A DNA stretch of 64,000 bases from Leptolinea tardivitalis (GTDB lineage: Bacteria > Chloroflexota > Anaerolineae > Anaerolineales > Anaerolineaceae): contig NZ_BBYA01000009.1 in assembly GCF_001050275.1 (NCBI RefSeq), positions 410,053-474,052 on the forward strand, read 5' to 3'. This document shows, piece after piece, positions 41,906 to 51,663 of the stretch. The position numbers and the translations under genes are program-made. Each line of letters begins with the position of its first letter. The stretch's first letter is position 1. The notes under the pieces were generated by a model, which was not told where the DNA came from, did no database searches, and saw nothing but the letters and a program-made list of their open reading frames with translations.

Positions 41906-44434
41906 ATGGGCGATGAACAGAATTTTTACCTTGGACGGATTTTTGATACAAAACAGGGCAAAGTCACAACCGATCCCTATCTGTACGATCCGGCGGATCT
42001 GACAACACATGCTGTCATAACCGGCATGACTGGTTCTGGCAAAACTGGTTTCTGTATCAGCCTTTTGGAAGAAGCTGCCTTGAAAGGCATTCCGGCCATA
42101 TCTGTTGACCCGAAAGGCGACCTTACTAACCTGTTGTTGCATTTTCCTGATTTGCTTCCAACCGATTTTCAACCCTGGATAGACCCGGATGCTGCCCGAC
42201 GGGAAGGTAAGACGGTGGACGTAATGGCAGCCGAAACAGCAGCTTCCTGGAAAAAAGGTCTGGCGGACTACGGATTGGGAAAAGAACAACTGGAAAAACT
42301 GAAATCGTCTGTTGATTTTACGGTTTACACTCCCGGATCCTCATCGGGTGTACCAATCAATATTCTGGCTTCTTTCCAATCACCCGACATTCCCTGGTCG
42401 GGGAATGAAGAAATTCTTCGTGAAAAAATCGCCAGCATCGTCACAGCATTGCTGGGACTTGTAGGTGTGACGGATATTGATCCCCTGAGATCGCGGGAAC
42501 ATATACTGATCTCCAACCTGCTTGAGACGGCCTGGAGCAATGGAAAAACACTCCAGCTTTCGGATCTGATCTTGCAGGTGCAAAATCCCCCATTTGAACG
42601 ACTGGGTGCATTGCCGGTGGATGGCTTTTTCCCGGCAAAAGACCGCGCCGAGTTATCCATGTTGTTGAATAATTTCATGGCGTCACCATCTTTCCAGATC
42701 TGGCTGACCGGTCAAACGCTCGATATTCAACAAATCCTGTACAAAGCAGATGGCAGCCCGCGTCATAGTATTTTCTACATCGCGCACCTGAGCGACAGTG
42801 AGCGCATGTTCTTTGTGACCATGCTTTATTCCTCCATTGAATCATGGATGCGGACTCAGCGGGGGACAAGCAGTTTGCGGGCTCTGGTTTATTTTGACGA
42901 GATCATGGGCTACCTTCCGCCGGTGGCCAATCCACCGTCGCGAACAGTGATTCTGCGGATGTTAAAACAGGCCCGTGCATTTGGTGTTGGTTTGGTCTTA
43001 GCCACCCAGAACCCGGTTGACCTCGATTACAAGGCACTATCCAACGCTGGAACCTGGGTGATCGGACGCTTGCAGACTGAACAGGATAAAAACCGCCTGT
43101 TGGATGGTCTGACCAGCGCTGCGGGTGGTGTTGACCGGGGTGAAGTAGACAAGCTCCTTTCGGGTCTTGGGAAACGTGTTTTCCTTGTACAAAACGTACA
43201 TGCCAAAGCTCCGATTCTCATTGGCACACGCTGGTGCCTGAATTATCTCGCCGGTCCATTGACCCGAACACAGATTCCGGCATTGAATGCCCTGGTGGGT
43301 GCGAAAGCTCCTGTTGAACAACCGGCTCCCAGAGCTTCTCAAAATATTTCCGCAGAAGCAGCTCCAGCCGCTTCTGCCAGACAGCCCATGTCGCAGGCCG
43401 CTGCTGCGGCGTCAAATGGTTACACATCCACCCGTCCGGGAGTTCCTCAGGGATTGGATGAGGTGTTCTTGCCGGCAGAGGTATCATTCAGCGAGGCGGC
43501 AAAACAATCAAATGCATCTGGGCCACAGAGCGGGTTGATTTATAAACCGGCCTTGCTGGCTCAATTACAGGTGAATTATCTTTCACGCAGTTTCAACCTG
43601 GATTCATCCCGTCGCATTGCCTGTCTGGTGGAAGATGAAGTCTCAGGGCGGATTACCTGGGAAGATTTTATAATATCAGAACAGGATATTAAGAACCTGA
43701 AAGCGCAGCGGGCTCCGGTAGATGCCCTGTATGACGCCATGCCTGGCTGGCTGACGGATATTAAACGGCTTGGACAGCTTCAAAATGATTTTGAAGATTG
43801 GGCTTACCGCACCGGAGCATTAACCATTCTGTCCAACAAGTCGCTGAAAATGAACGCGGCTCCCGGTATGAGTAAAGAAGACTTCATTGCCTCCTGCAAG
43901 AAAGCGGCGGAAGAAGTTGCCAGAGGTGAGCTCGATAAGATTGACCGTGATTACGCCGCAAAATATACGGCATTAGAAAGCAAAATCAAGAAACAACAGC
44001 TCGAGATTCAACAGAAAGAAAGTCAGTTATCTGCCCGCCGCACCGATGAAATTGTCAAAGGCGCCAGCGTAGTGGGTAATGTTCTCATGGGGATACTGGG
44101 CGGAAAGAAGAGTGGAATCAGTTCGGCGATTTCCGGTGGATCATCGACAATTAATAAACACCGCATGGCAGAAGAAGCCGAATCACGGGTTGCACAGGAA
44201 AAACAGGACATGGCTGCTCTGGAAGCTCAAAAGGCGGCGCTAATTCAGAACAAAGAAAATGACCAGGCTGCTGTGAGGGATAAATGGGCAAAAGTGGCTG
44301 AAGATGTACAGGAAACATCGATCGCCCCGGCGAAAAAAGACATCTATACCGAATTGTTCGGTATTGTCTGGCTGCCGTATTACACTGTGAAAGCCGGTCT
44401 GGAGAATCGATTGATTCCGGCCTTCAAACGATAA
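41906..44434 (+). CDS. HerA/DUF853-like ATPase
   Basis: The 842-residue protein has Walker A GMTGSGKT at 40-47 (P-loop within TGMTGSGKT), a Walker B-like LVYFDEIMGYLPP, and a long helical C-terminal region with extended basic and acidic segments (about 660-770) that look like coiled coil. It belongs to the HerA/FtsK-like DUF853 family, whose members are thought to be DNA-translocating ATPases. No NurA-like nuclease gene is adjacent. It starts with AGGGAG before the ATG and is followed by a strong terminator. Confidence 0.82.
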   Translation: MGDEQNFYLGRIFDTKQGKVTTDPYLYDPADLTTHAVITGMTGSGKTGFCISLLEEAALKGIPAISVDPKGDLTNLLLHFPDLLPTDFQPWIDPDAARREGKTVDVMAAETAASWKKGLADYGLGKEQLEKLKSSVDFTVYTPGSSSGVPINILASFQSPDIPWSGNEEILREKIASIVTALLGLVGVTDIDPLRSREHILISNLLETAWSNGKTLQLSDLILQVQNPPFERLGALPVDGFFPAKDRAELSMLLNNFMASPSFQIWLTGQTLDIQQILYKADGSPRHSIFYIAHLSDSERMFFVTMLYSSIESWMRTQRGTSSLRALVYFDEIMGYLPPVANPPSRTVILRMLKQARAFGVGLVLATQNPVDLDYKALSNAGTWVIGRLQTEQDKNRLLDGLTSAAGGVDRGEVDKLLSGLGKRVFLVQNVHAKAPILIGTRWCLNYLAGPLTRTQIPALNALVGAKAPVEQPAPRASQNISAEAAPAASARQPMSQAAAAASNGYTSTRPGVPQGLDEVFLPAEVSFSEAAKQSNASGPQSGLIYKPALLAQLQVNYLSRSFNLDSSRRIACLVEDEVSGRITWEDFIISEQDIKNLKAQRAPVDALYDAMPGWLTDIKRLGQLQNDFEDWAYRTGALTILSNKSLKMNAAPGMSKEDFIASCKKAAEEVARGELDKIDRDYAAKYTALESKIKKQQLEIQQKESQLSARRTDEIVKGASVVGNVLMGILGGKKSGISSAISGGSSTINKHRMAEEAESRVAQEKQDMAALEAQKAALIQNKENDQAAVRDKWAKVAEDVQETSIAPAKKDIYTELFGIVWLPYYTVKAGLENRLIPAFKR

Positions 44435-44441
44435 AAAAAGA

Positions 44442-44471
44442 AAACGAGCCCATTTGATAATGGGCTCGTTT
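44442..44471. terminator. Terminator after the HerA-like gene
   Basis: AAACGAGCCCAT and ATGGGCTCGTTT form a perfect 12-bp stem with a six-base loop and a T-run. It lies between the HerA-like gene and the convergent recR, and may serve both. Confidence 0.85.
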
Positions 44472-44494
44472 GTTATTACGTACGAAAGGCTGAC

Positions 44495-45100
44495 TTACAT
44501 ATCCTGACGGCCAGCCAGGGCGCGGAGAAGGGTGGATTGATCGGCGTATTCCAGATCGCCACCCGCAGGCAGACCACGTGCCAGCCGGGTCATGCGAATA
44601 CCCAGAGGGGCAAGCTGTTGTTTCAGAAACAGTGCAGTGGCATCCCCTTCCATGCTCGGATTGGTGGCCAAAATGATCTCAGTGACTGGTTCAGTACGCA
44701 GGCGTTCCAGCAATTCTCGGATGCGCAAATGCTCTGGTCCAATGCCTTCAATGGGTGACAGCACACCATGCAGTACATGATACCGGCCTGAAAAAGCGGC
44801 TGTCGATTCAATGGCAATGACATCGAGTGGTTCTTCCACCACACAGATGGTTCCGTTGGCGCGTTTGGGGTTGGCACAAACGTCACAGACTTCCTGGCTG
44901 GATGAGGTGATATTGAAGCATACTTTGCAGAAAGCTGTCGAGCTCTTCAATGCCAGCAGCGCCTCAGCCAGTTGACGCGAAACATCGTCTGGCGAGCGCA
45001 GAAGAAAAAATGTTAATCGTGAGGCGGTTTTTGGACCGATTCCCGGCAAACGTTCGAGCGCTGTGGAAAGATTGGTAACTGGAGCAGGCAGGATAGGCAT
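44495..45100 (-). CDS. recR: Recombination protein RecR
   Basis: The 201-residue protein has a helix-hairpin-helix (LPGIGPKTASRL, 18-29), a zinc finger with C58, C61, C72 and C75, a TOPRIM domain (CVVEEPLDVIAIEST) and the C-terminal TFARGLPAGGDLEYADQ-type motif. It works with RecF/RecO to load RecA. It is the last gene of the dnaX-ybaB-recR operon, three bases after ybaB. Confidence 0.97.
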   Translation of the reverse strand: MPILPAPVTNLSTALERLPGIGPKTASRLTFFLLRSPDDVSRQLAEALLALKSSTAFCKVCFNITSSSQEVCDVCANPKRANGTICVVEEPLDVIAIESTAAFSGRYHVLHGVLSPIEGIGPEHLRIRELLERLRTEPVTEIILATNPSMEGDATALFLKQQLAPLGIRMTRLARGLPAGGDLEYADQSTLLRALAGRQDM

Positions 45101-45103
45101 AGA

Positions 45104-45442
45104 CTAGAACGGCAATCCGCTGGCCAGAGGACCCATTTCCTGTGAGGTGAGGTCGCGGGATTTATCCAATGCCTGGTTTACCGCACTTAAGATCAGGTCT
45201 TGCAGCATATCGGCATCGGCATCTTTCAACAATTCCGGATCGATAATCACCGATTTACAGCGTTGATCGCCTGTCATGGTGACTTGAACGGCTCCACCGC
45301 CCACACTGGATGTAACTGTCATTTCGGTCAGGCGGGCCTGGGCTGCTTCCATTTGCTCCTGAAGTTTCTTGAATTGCGACATCATTCCGCCGCCGCCCAT
45401 GCCCCCACCCATACCCATTGGTCGATTGAATCCCTTCGCCAT
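45104..45442 (-). CDS. YbaB/EbfC nucleoid-associated protein
   Basis: The start is the ATG complementary to 45440-45442, with GGAG upstream; a longer frame would overlap dnaX. The 112-residue product opens with a Gly/Met-rich stretch and then has the family core FKKLQEQMEAAQARLTEMTVT and the GGGAVQVTMTGDQ motif. It binds DNA as a dimer. It lies between dnaX and recR, as in many bacteria. Confidence 0.94.
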   Translation of the reverse strand: MAKGFNRPMGMGGGMGGGGMMSQFKKLQEQMEAAQARLTEMTVTSSVGGGAVQVTMTGDQRCKSVIIDPELLKDADADMLQDLILSAVNQALDKSRDLTSQEMGPLASGLPF

Positions 45443-45452
45443 GGTTTTCTCC

Positions 45453-47153
45453 TTAGTCCTTTTTAATCTGCCCGCCCAGACTGAGAGCTGCATCGAGCAG
45501 GCCTTCGCGGGCAATTTCGCCCCGGTCTGTTTTGGCGGTTTTGGCACCGGCAACCGTGCAAACGATTTGCAGGTTGGCTTTCGTCACATGATAGATGGCC
45601 CGGCGGGTCATCTCCATGTTATCGTCATTTTCCATTTTTTGTTTCACAATATCACTGGCAAAAGTGAGAATCAGACGGTTGCCTTCAAGACTGATCTTTT
45701 TTGCAGAGAGAAGTAATGCATCCGTTTGAGCTTTGGCTTTTTTGACAGTTGAACGTATCTGCGGCCAGGCTTTCTGCAATTCTTCCATGGTCAGAGAATT
45801 GGTACCCGGAGTGGTTGATGCCTCAGCAGGTTGTTCACTGGATTCGGGCGCTGCAGATAACCCGGACAGGGGTTTCCCTGTTGGATTCTGAGGGACCGGG
45901 GTTGTTTTTATGCCTGACTGAGAAGAGGCTGATACCTCCCGGGATGTTTTCATCACTGCAGATGGTTCTACAGTCCGATTAACCGGATGTGAAGGTGCCT
46001 GAAATTCCGGCATTTTCATATCCCGCAGGTTGACTTCAGATTCAGCCGGTTGAACGGCAGCTTGCACCGGCGGATGGGCGGCTTCAATGGACGCAATTAT
46101 GGCCAGTTCAAGGTGAAGCCCCGGATTCCAGGTGGAACGGGTTTCACCGGCAGCAGCGTTAAACAGACGGATGGTTTCCACCAGCCTGGCTATTGTAAAT
46201 TTCTGTGCCTGCAAGGCCATTTTTTCACGGTTTTCAATGGTTGCATCCACGATCTTTTCATTGCCCACACGCACTTGAAGCAGGTTTCGCAGATAATCAA
46301 CGGTTTGGCGTGCCAACTGTCGGGCATCGCTGCCGCCATCCAGTGCATTGTGAATGATTTGCAGCCCACCGGCGCGGTCTTCAGCAATCAAGGCATCCAC
46401 CAGATCAACCACAGCCTGCAGGGCAGCCGTACCCAGAACGGTCTGAGTCAGGGCAAGGTTGACATGTTCTCCAGTAGATGAAAGCTGATCAAGTAAAGAA
46501 ATGGCGTCGCGCATGCTGCCAGTGGACTGCCGGGCAATCAGTGTGAGAGCATCGTCATCCACTCCGATCTTTTCACCATCAGCCAGTTTGCGCAGATTCC
46601 CGGTGATCTCTGGAACCGGAATTCGGCGGAATTCATGCCTCTGACACCGGGAAAGCACGGTGGCAGGAATTTTATGAATTTCCGTGGTTGCCAGAATAAA
46701 AATGGCATGCGCCGGGGGCTCTTCCAGAGTTTTCAACAGAGCATTGAATGCGGCTGTTGAAAGCATGTGAACTTCGTCAATAATATAGACTTTGTATTTA
46801 CCCTGGGAGGGAGAGAAGTTGATCTTATCGCGTAGATCGCGCATATCGTCAACGCTGGTATTGGAAGCGGCATCAATTTCTATCAGGTCAAGAAATCGGT
46901 TTTCGTTTACGGCCCTGCAGTTTTCGCAAACGTCACAGGGTCGGTTGGCCGGATCTTCCGACAGGCAGTTGACGGCTTTAGCCAGCAGACGGGCAGTGGT
47001 GGTTTTGCCAGTGCCGCGCGGCCCGGCAAATAGATAGGCATGCCCCACCCGTTCTCCCCGGATTGCATTTTGCAGGGTTTTTACGACCTGATCCTGGCCG
47101 ATAACTTCATCCCATAAACGAGGGCGCCATTTACGGTATAGTGCCTGAGACAT
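45453..47153 (-). CDS. dnaX: DNA polymerase III subunit gamma/tau
   Basis: The 566-residue clamp-loader subunit has Walker A GPRGTGKT (44-51), the zinc-binding cysteines C63, C73, C76 and C79, a DEVH-type Walker B (IDEVHMLSTAAFNALL), and a sensor-1 region. A Pro/Ser-rich linker and a tau-like C-terminal domain (about 440-566) follow. No slippery frameshift sequence was noted, so only one product is expected. It is the first gene of the dnaX-ybaB-recR operon. Confidence 0.97.
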   Translation of the reverse strand: MSQALYRKWRPRLWDEVIGQDQVVKTLQNAIRGERVGHAYLFAGPRGTGKTTTARLLAKAVNCLSEDPANRPCDVCENCRAVNENRFLDLIEIDAASNTSVDDMRDLRDKINFSPSQGKYKVYIIDEVHMLSTAAFNALLKTLEEPPAHAIFILATTEIHKIPATVLSRCQRHEFRRIPVPEITGNLRKLADGEKIGVDDDALTLIARQSTGSMRDAISLLDQLSSTGEHVNLALTQTVLGTAALQAVVDLVDALIAEDRAGGLQIIHNALDGGSDARQLARQTVDYLRNLLQVRVGNEKIVDATIENREKMALQAQKFTIARLVETIRLFNAAAGETRSTWNPGLHLELAIIASIEAAHPPVQAAVQPAESEVNLRDMKMPEFQAPSHPVNRTVEPSAVMKTSREVSASSQSGIKTTPVPQNPTGKPLSGLSAAPESSEQPAEASTTPGTNSLTMEELQKAWPQIRSTVKKAKAQTDALLLSAKKISLEGNRLILTFASDIVKQKMENDDNMEMTRRAIYHVTKANLQIVCTVAGAKTAKTDRGEIAREGLLDAALSLGGQIKKD

Positions 47154-47203
47154 GTTTCACCAGCTCAATAAAGAGATTCCCTGTGGGATATCAAAACCTG
47201 CTT

Positions 47204-47566
47204 TCACTCGCCTGGAATGGGAACAGGCATGAGCCGCAGAGATTCAACAGGGACGCGCAAATTGTACCCGGAAATGCGGCGGTTCAATTGCTCGATCGAA
47301 TCCCGGATTTCCGGTGACAGGATGACGGTATTTTTCAACTGTTGTTGAGCCCGCATGATTTCTAACTGGAGTTGTTTACGGTCTTCAAGCCAGACAGGGA
47401 GAAAATGATTGGCTTTTAAAATATGGTTAGCCATGTAATGGTCATCTCCGGCCGGGTGAATAGTCTCAATATTGACCGGTTTTCCCGAACCTTCGAGATG
47501 ATCAAAAACACCATCTGATTGAGCTTCTTTGATCTTATTTTCTGCAATGATGTGAAGAGCATCCAT
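47204..47566 (-). CDS. DUF1992 (DnaJC28-like) protein
   Basis: The start is the ATG complementary to 47564-47566 (MDALHIIAENKI); the longer frame overlaps the upstream gene without a start signal. The 120-residue product matches DUF1992, the C-terminal domain of DnaJ homologue subfamily C member 28, with AENKIKEAQSDGVFDHLEGSGKPV at its start. The domain's function is unknown. The start codon overlaps the stop of the LTD gene by four bases. Confidence 0.88.
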   Translation of the reverse strand: MDALHIIAENKIKEAQSDGVFDHLEGSGKPVNIETIHPAGDDHYMANHILKANHFLPVWLEDRKQLQLEIMRAQQQLKNTVILSPEIRDSIEQLNRRISGYNLRVPVESLRLMPVPIPGE

Positions 47567-47570
47567 AGGT

Positions 47571-48164
47571 CTAAGGTATCCTGTAGGTGGCACGCACAGC
47601 CCCATTTTGATCCATCAGGGAAACCAGCTCGCCGGAAGACCAGATGGCTTCTTTGATTCCCATGTGCAATTCAATAACGCTGTTCGTGCCGGGTTTGGTA
47701 TAGACTTTGATGGCGCCGTCTTTATTTAACATCAATTCCGGTAAAACGTAACGATGGTTATTTTCATCTTCCAAACGCCAACCAGTCAGCCAGAGTTCGC
47801 CATTTCCAGTACGTTTGAGAAGTACCACTTCTGTGTTCAGATCGCCTACGCCAAATACATTTTCAATTTGGATATCTCCCGTATTCGCTGCAGCTTTTGG
47901 AGTGGCTGTGCCAACTTCTGCTGGCGTACCGGGTTTGGTCGCAACAACCGTACCGGCAGAACCAGCTGTAACAGCGGGAGAAGGGGTGCTGATTTTCAGG
48001 CTGGCCGCCTGCTGGGTGACGGTAGCTGCCAGTTGCGAGACAGGTTGGATGACAGCCGCAGTTTGATGGTTCCGATCCCAGATGGTCAGAACGGTCAATG
48101 TGGTCACCGCCGAAACAATGGCGTTTAATATCAGGTAGAACAGGAGTCGCTTCCAGGGATTCAT
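47571..48164 (-). CDS. Membrane-anchored lamin-tail-domain protein
   Basis: The ATG complementary to 48162-48164 (MNPWKRLLFYLI) begins a signal/anchor helix; a longer frame to 48236 runs into the YacP gene start and is not supported. The 197-residue product has a Thr/Ala/Pro-rich linker (about 50-95) and a C-terminal lamin-tail domain (about 98-195) with NTEVVLLKRTGNGELWLTGWRL and the closing SLMDQNGAVRATY. Lamin-tail domains in bacteria are often on surface proteins. It is close to DUF1992 and divergent from yacP-like. Confidence 0.78.
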   Translation of the reverse strand: MNPWKRLLFYLILNAIVSAVTTLTVLTIWDRNHQTAAVIQPVSQLAATVTQQAASLKISTPSPAVTAGSAGTVVATKPGTPAEVGTATPKAAANTGDIQIENVFGVGDLNTEVVLLKRTGNGELWLTGWRLEDENNHRYVLPELMLNKDGAIKVYTKPGTNSVIELHMGIKEAIWSSGELVSLMDQNGAVRATYRIP

Positions 48165-48212
48165 AACAGACTGATGGAATAATAGCACAATTTTGGCGAT
48201 ACAATACCCGCC

Positions 48213-48692
48213 ATGCTGTATTTGATTGATGGACATAATCTTATTCCATTTGTCCGGGGGTTGAGTCTGAAACAGATGGATGATGAGATGCGTCTATTGA
48301 GTTTGTTGCAGGATTTTGCCCGGGGGAAAAAAGTAAAAATGGAAGTCTTTTTCGACGGTGCTGCGCCAGGCTGGGCAGGGACGAAAAATTTTGGAAGCAT
48401 TACGGCGCATTTTGTGGTCAGGGGGAAGACGGCTGACGAAGCCATCCGGCAGCGCCTTGGACAGATTCCTCAGGGGAGTGGTGTGGCAGTGGTCAGTTCT
48501 GACCGCCAGGTACAGACGGAAGCCCGCAATCACCGGGCAGAGGTCATTCCAAGCGGGGTTTTTGCCCAAAATCTGGTCTTGCCGCCGCCCCAGCCCCAGC
48601 CCCAGAAACGCAAAAAAACCAATCAGGTTGAGTTGGATGAGAATGAGATTGACGAATGGCTCCAGCTGTTTGGAGACGATGCAGATAATTGA
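48213..48692 (+). CDS. YacP/NYN-domain RNA-processing-type protein
   Basis: The 159-residue product starts with the NYN signature LIDGHNLIP and has the PIN-like acidic residues FFDGAAPG and VVSSDRQVQ, followed by a Pro/Gln-rich tail and a C-terminal WLQLFGDD. It resembles YacP/Rae1, ribonucleases that act on ribosome-bound mRNA. The gene starts divergently from the lamin-tail gene. Confidence 0.86.
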   Translation: MLYLIDGHNLIPFVRGLSLKQMDDEMRLLSLLQDFARGKKVKMEVFFDGAAPGWAGTKNFGSITAHFVVRGKTADEAIRQRLGQIPQGSGVAVVSSDRQVQTEARNHRAEVIPSGVFAQNLVLPPPQPQPQKRKKTNQVELDENEIDEWLQLFGDDADN

Positions 48693-48729
48693 AGGTCAGG
48701 CAGCCTGTTTTTATCTGATGATGGGCGTT

Positions 48730-49257
48730 TTAATACAGGGTTGGATTTAAAAAAGGAATTAATGCCAGCAAGACGGCGTGGGTATACAACTCTTCGCGAT
48801 CTACGGCATCGCGGGTCAAAATACCAACGGCGCCATTCATCTGCTTGGAGTTTTGTCGGCCGAAGACACGGTCATCTGCTTCGCCCAATTCAACACCCTG
48901 CCTGACTAACTCCGCCACATTTTCCGGCAGGAAAAATGACGCCGAGCGGCTCCATCCCATGTGTTGTTGATTGGCGATCACAATCCAGGCGAATGCGGAT
49001 AGACGGTCATCCACATCCGCCACTCCACCTTCAATGGCAGACCAGTAGTCTGCCTGAGGATATTGTGACTTAATGGCATTAAGACGATTCAAAGCACCAC
49101 GTCGGGTTTCATCGTCGCCTACCGGTTGATCGCATACACCAGAAGCGGCTTCTGCGGCAGTTATCTCAAAATTTTCTCCGGGGAAAATCTGCTTAAATCC
49201 ACGAAGAATTGCCTGTCGTTTGACAGGATTACGTGAAGCGATAATGATGGAAGGCAT
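48730..49257 (-). CDS. Inosine/xanthosine triphosphatase (YjjX/DUF84 family)
   Basis: The 175-residue protein matches the DUF84 family with the N-terminal IIIASRNPVKRQAILRGF and GVCDQPVGDDETRRGALNRL motifs, and the substrate-binding IEGGVADVDD. Members hydrolyse non-canonical ITP/XTP. It is convergent with yacP-like and 18 bases after the ABM-like gene. Confidence 0.9.
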   Translation of the reverse strand: MPSIIIASRNPVKRQAILRGFKQIFPGENFEITAAEAASGVCDQPVGDDETRRGALNRLNAIKSQYPQADYWSAIEGGVADVDDRLSAFAWIVIANQQHMGWSRSASFFLPENVAELVRQGVELGEADDRVFGRQNSKQMNGAVGILTRDAVDREELYTHAVLLALIPFLNPTLY

Positions 49258-49274
49258 TCCGCAATTATACGCAC

Positions 49275-49634
49275 TTACGGAGTGTCTTCCACCGCCATCA
49301 ACATATCTGAAAGAGGTGTTTCAGCCAGATCTGAGCCCAGATCGGTTTCCTGAGCTGTCATCATGATATTGAACAACCCCTGCCTGGGTTCAACACCGAT
49401 GGACCGAAATATTTCTGCAGCACCGCATCTCAACATGACATCTTGCAGCCGTTTGATATGGCGTTTCTGATGCCAGATAGTAATAACTTTCCAGAGCGTC
49501 GGATCCTCGATGGATTGGATCAAAATGGTTTCACAAATTTGCGGCGGGAGGAGTTCGGTGGAATGTCGAAATTCTGCTTTGAGCATTTCCCATTTCCTCG
49601 CAGGGACAAACGCTTCCAGCACGGACATGACCAT
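49275..49634 (-). CDS. Antibiotic-biosynthesis-monooxygenase-like (ABM) protein
   Basis: GGAGG lies before the ATG. The 119-residue product has the beta-alpha-beta pattern of the dimeric ABM/ferredoxin-like fold: VLEAFVPARKWEMLKAEFRHS, a central ILIQSIEDPTLWKVITIW strand pair, and a C-terminal extension. Members remove or bind small ring compounds or heme, but here the role is unknown. The family call rests on the strand pattern only. Confidence 0.55.
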   Translation of the reverse strand: MVMSVLEAFVPARKWEMLKAEFRHSTELLPPQICETILIQSIEDPTLWKVITIWHQKRHIKRLQDVMLRCGAAEIFRSIGVEPRQGLFNIMMTAQETDLGSDLAETPLSDMLMAVEDTP

Positions 49635-49718
49635 ATTTACCTCCTATGGAAAGGTCCAACAGATGAGTATTCCAATAATAGCGAATCTACCAGTAGTTTA
49701 CAACTGTCAAATCAAATC

Positions 49719-50969
49719 CTAGGGGACGGTTTTCAATTTGGGCAGGCGTAGAAATACCAGCACGGCGCTCACAAGCAAACATCCTGAAAAGATGAGGGCG
49801 GTCAATGTCTCGCTGGTGGCTTCTGCCAGTTGTCCGGCAATCAATGATCCGATCGGCTGTGATCCAAAGAAAACCATGATATAGATGCTGATTACCCTTC
49901 CACGGAGTTCATCTGGAACAGACGTTTGTGTAAGGGAATTGATGTTGTTAATCACCAGCATGAAGCAGAATCCGATCAGGCAAAGAAGTACCAGTGATAA
50001 TGGAATATCTGTAATTAAAGCAAAGACAGCCATGATAATTGGCAGCACCATGCTGCCAACGGTCATGGTTTTCCCCCGGATGTGGAAACGGCTGAGATAG
50101 GCGATGCAAATACCACCTACCATTGAACCGAATCCACGGGCGGAAAGCATTAGACCGTTGGTGGTGGCATCGCCGTGCAACACATCTACGGCCCAGGCGG
50201 GAATCAGGGTAAACAGACCGCTGACGAAAATCCCCACCGTACCCACAAGCGCGAACAGTCCCAAAATAATCGGGCTCCTGCGAGTGTAATCCAGACCTTC
50301 TTTCAGTTGTTCCATGGCATTACCGGGTGCAGGCGTATTAACCCTTTTAGGAAGTTTCATCAACGCCAATGCTGTGATTACGGCTATGAAGGAAATACCA
50401 TTGATCGTAAAACACCAGGCAGGTCCCAGCCAGGCATAAGCAAGACCGGCAATGGCCGGACCGACGACTGTTGCCATATTAAACATGGTCGAATTTAAGG
50501 CAATGGCGTTGGTCAGGTCCTCACGGTCGACCATTTCAACCACAAAAGACTGCCGGGCGGGGGCGTCAAATGCTGTGGCTATTCCCAGCAGAAATGCCAG
50601 GATCATGATGTGCCAGGGTTGGATCAATCCGCTAAAAACCAGAGCCGCCTGAATAAATGCCAGAACGGACATGGATGCCTGCGTGATGATGATCATCAAT
50701 CGGCGCGAAATCCGGTCGGCAATCACTCCGCCGAAAAGGGTAAAAAAAAGAGAGGGAATACCGGAGGCGAAAGAAACGTACCCCAGAAAAGCCGGAGAAT
50801 TTGTTAACTGGTATACCAGAAATCCCTGGGCGGTATTCTGCATCCATGTTCCTACCAATGAGACTAATTGACCGTAGAACCAGAGCCGGTAATTTGGATG
50901 CCGTAATGCGATGAATGTCAGTTTGAGATTGGTCTTAAAGCTCGATGAAATACCCGATAATGAATGCAT
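49719..50969 (-). CDS. MFS transporter (EntS-like)
   Basis: The 416-residue protein has twelve membrane segments and the family motif GGVIADRISRRLMIII near the second loop, with LGIATAFDAPARQSFVVEMV, typical of the enterobactin-exporter/MFS_3 group. It may export siderophores or drugs. No biosynthetic genes are adjacent. Confidence 0.92.
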   Translation of the reverse strand: MHSLSGISSSFKTNLKLTFIALRHPNYRLWFYGQLVSLVGTWMQNTAQGFLVYQLTNSPAFLGYVSFASGIPSLFFTLFGGVIADRISRRLMIIITQASMSVLAFIQAALVFSGLIQPWHIMILAFLLGIATAFDAPARQSFVVEMVDREDLTNAIALNSTMFNMATVVGPAIAGLAYAWLGPAWCFTINGISFIAVITALALMKLPKRVNTPAPGNAMEQLKEGLDYTRRSPIILGLFALVGTVGIFVSGLFTLIPAWAVDVLHGDATTNGLMLSARGFGSMVGGICIAYLSRFHIRGKTMTVGSMVLPIIMAVFALITDIPLSLVLLCLIGFCFMLVINNINSLTQTSVPDELRGRVISIYIMVFFGSQPIGSLIAGQLAEATSETLTALIFSGCLLVSAVLVFLRLPKLKTVP

Positions 50970-51012
50970 GTCGGGATTGTATTCTTTTATTAATGATTCG
51001 TTAAGAAGGGGA

Positions 51013-51630
51013 TTACCAGTTTGTCAGCTTTCTGGACAAACTCTTAATTGTCATTAATCTTCTTCCCATCAAAATACCAAATCCGGCAAATATCAATCCG
51101 CCAAGAAGATCTGTTACATAATGTTGACCGGTAAAAAGAGTGGAAAGACCGACAATCATCAGAATGCCTGCCCAAAGCCATCTGGTTTTGGGAAACCAGT
51201 TTGAAAAGAAATAACCGGTTAATGCACACAGGTAAATGTGACCTGAAGGGAAGGCACAGTAAAGGCCGTCAGCCGAATATAAAAGTTGAAGGAAAATGGC
51301 ACCAAATGCCATCTCATCCACCGGTTTCCGCGGGACATATGTGGGAACAAGCAAGAAGAAGATCATAGCAGATACGATGGTTACCAGTCCAGAGATGATC
51401 ATTTGCCTGTATAACTTTTCTGGCATTTTAAAGGCTGCCCACAGCCAGAGCGCGAACCAGCTTACCATCCAGAGTACATACGGAACTGCCCACACGGGAT
51501 AAATGGGGATAAGGTTATCAATTGGAAGGTTAAGGGCTGTACCATTCTGCAATCCGCGGTTAAGCGGTAAATAGATCGCCTGTGCCAACAGGATCAAACC
51601 AAAAAGCAATAATCGTTTCTTCTGTGTCAA
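51013..51630 (-). CDS. PAP2-superfamily phosphatase-like membrane protein
   Basis: Translation starts at TTG (complement of 51628-51630), with GGAG eight bases upstream. The 205-residue protein has six membrane helices and the PAP2 motifs FPSGH and GQHYVTDLLGG, which hold the catalytic histidines. The first motif (KxxxxxxRP) is not clear, as in the inositolphosphorylceramide-synthase-like branch. It probably acts on lipid phosphates. Confidence 0.82.
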   Translation of the reverse strand: MTQKKRLLLFGLILLAQAIYLPLNRGLQNGTALNLPIDNLIPIYPVWAVPYVLWMVSWFALWLWAAFKMPEKLYRQMIISGLVTIVSAMIFFLLVPTYVPRKPVDEMAFGAIFLQLLYSADGLYCAFPSGHIYLCALTGYFFSNWFPKTRWLWAGILMIVGLSTLFTGQHYVTDLLGGLIFAGFGILMGRRLMTIKSLSRKLTNW

Positions 51631-51663
51631 GGATCCGCTCCGATGAAAAAGGGATGTTGGGGA

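Noticed and set aside
45453..47153. Programmed frameshift in dnaX giving a short gamma form
   Set aside because: No A AAA AAG-type slippery site was noticed in the gene.
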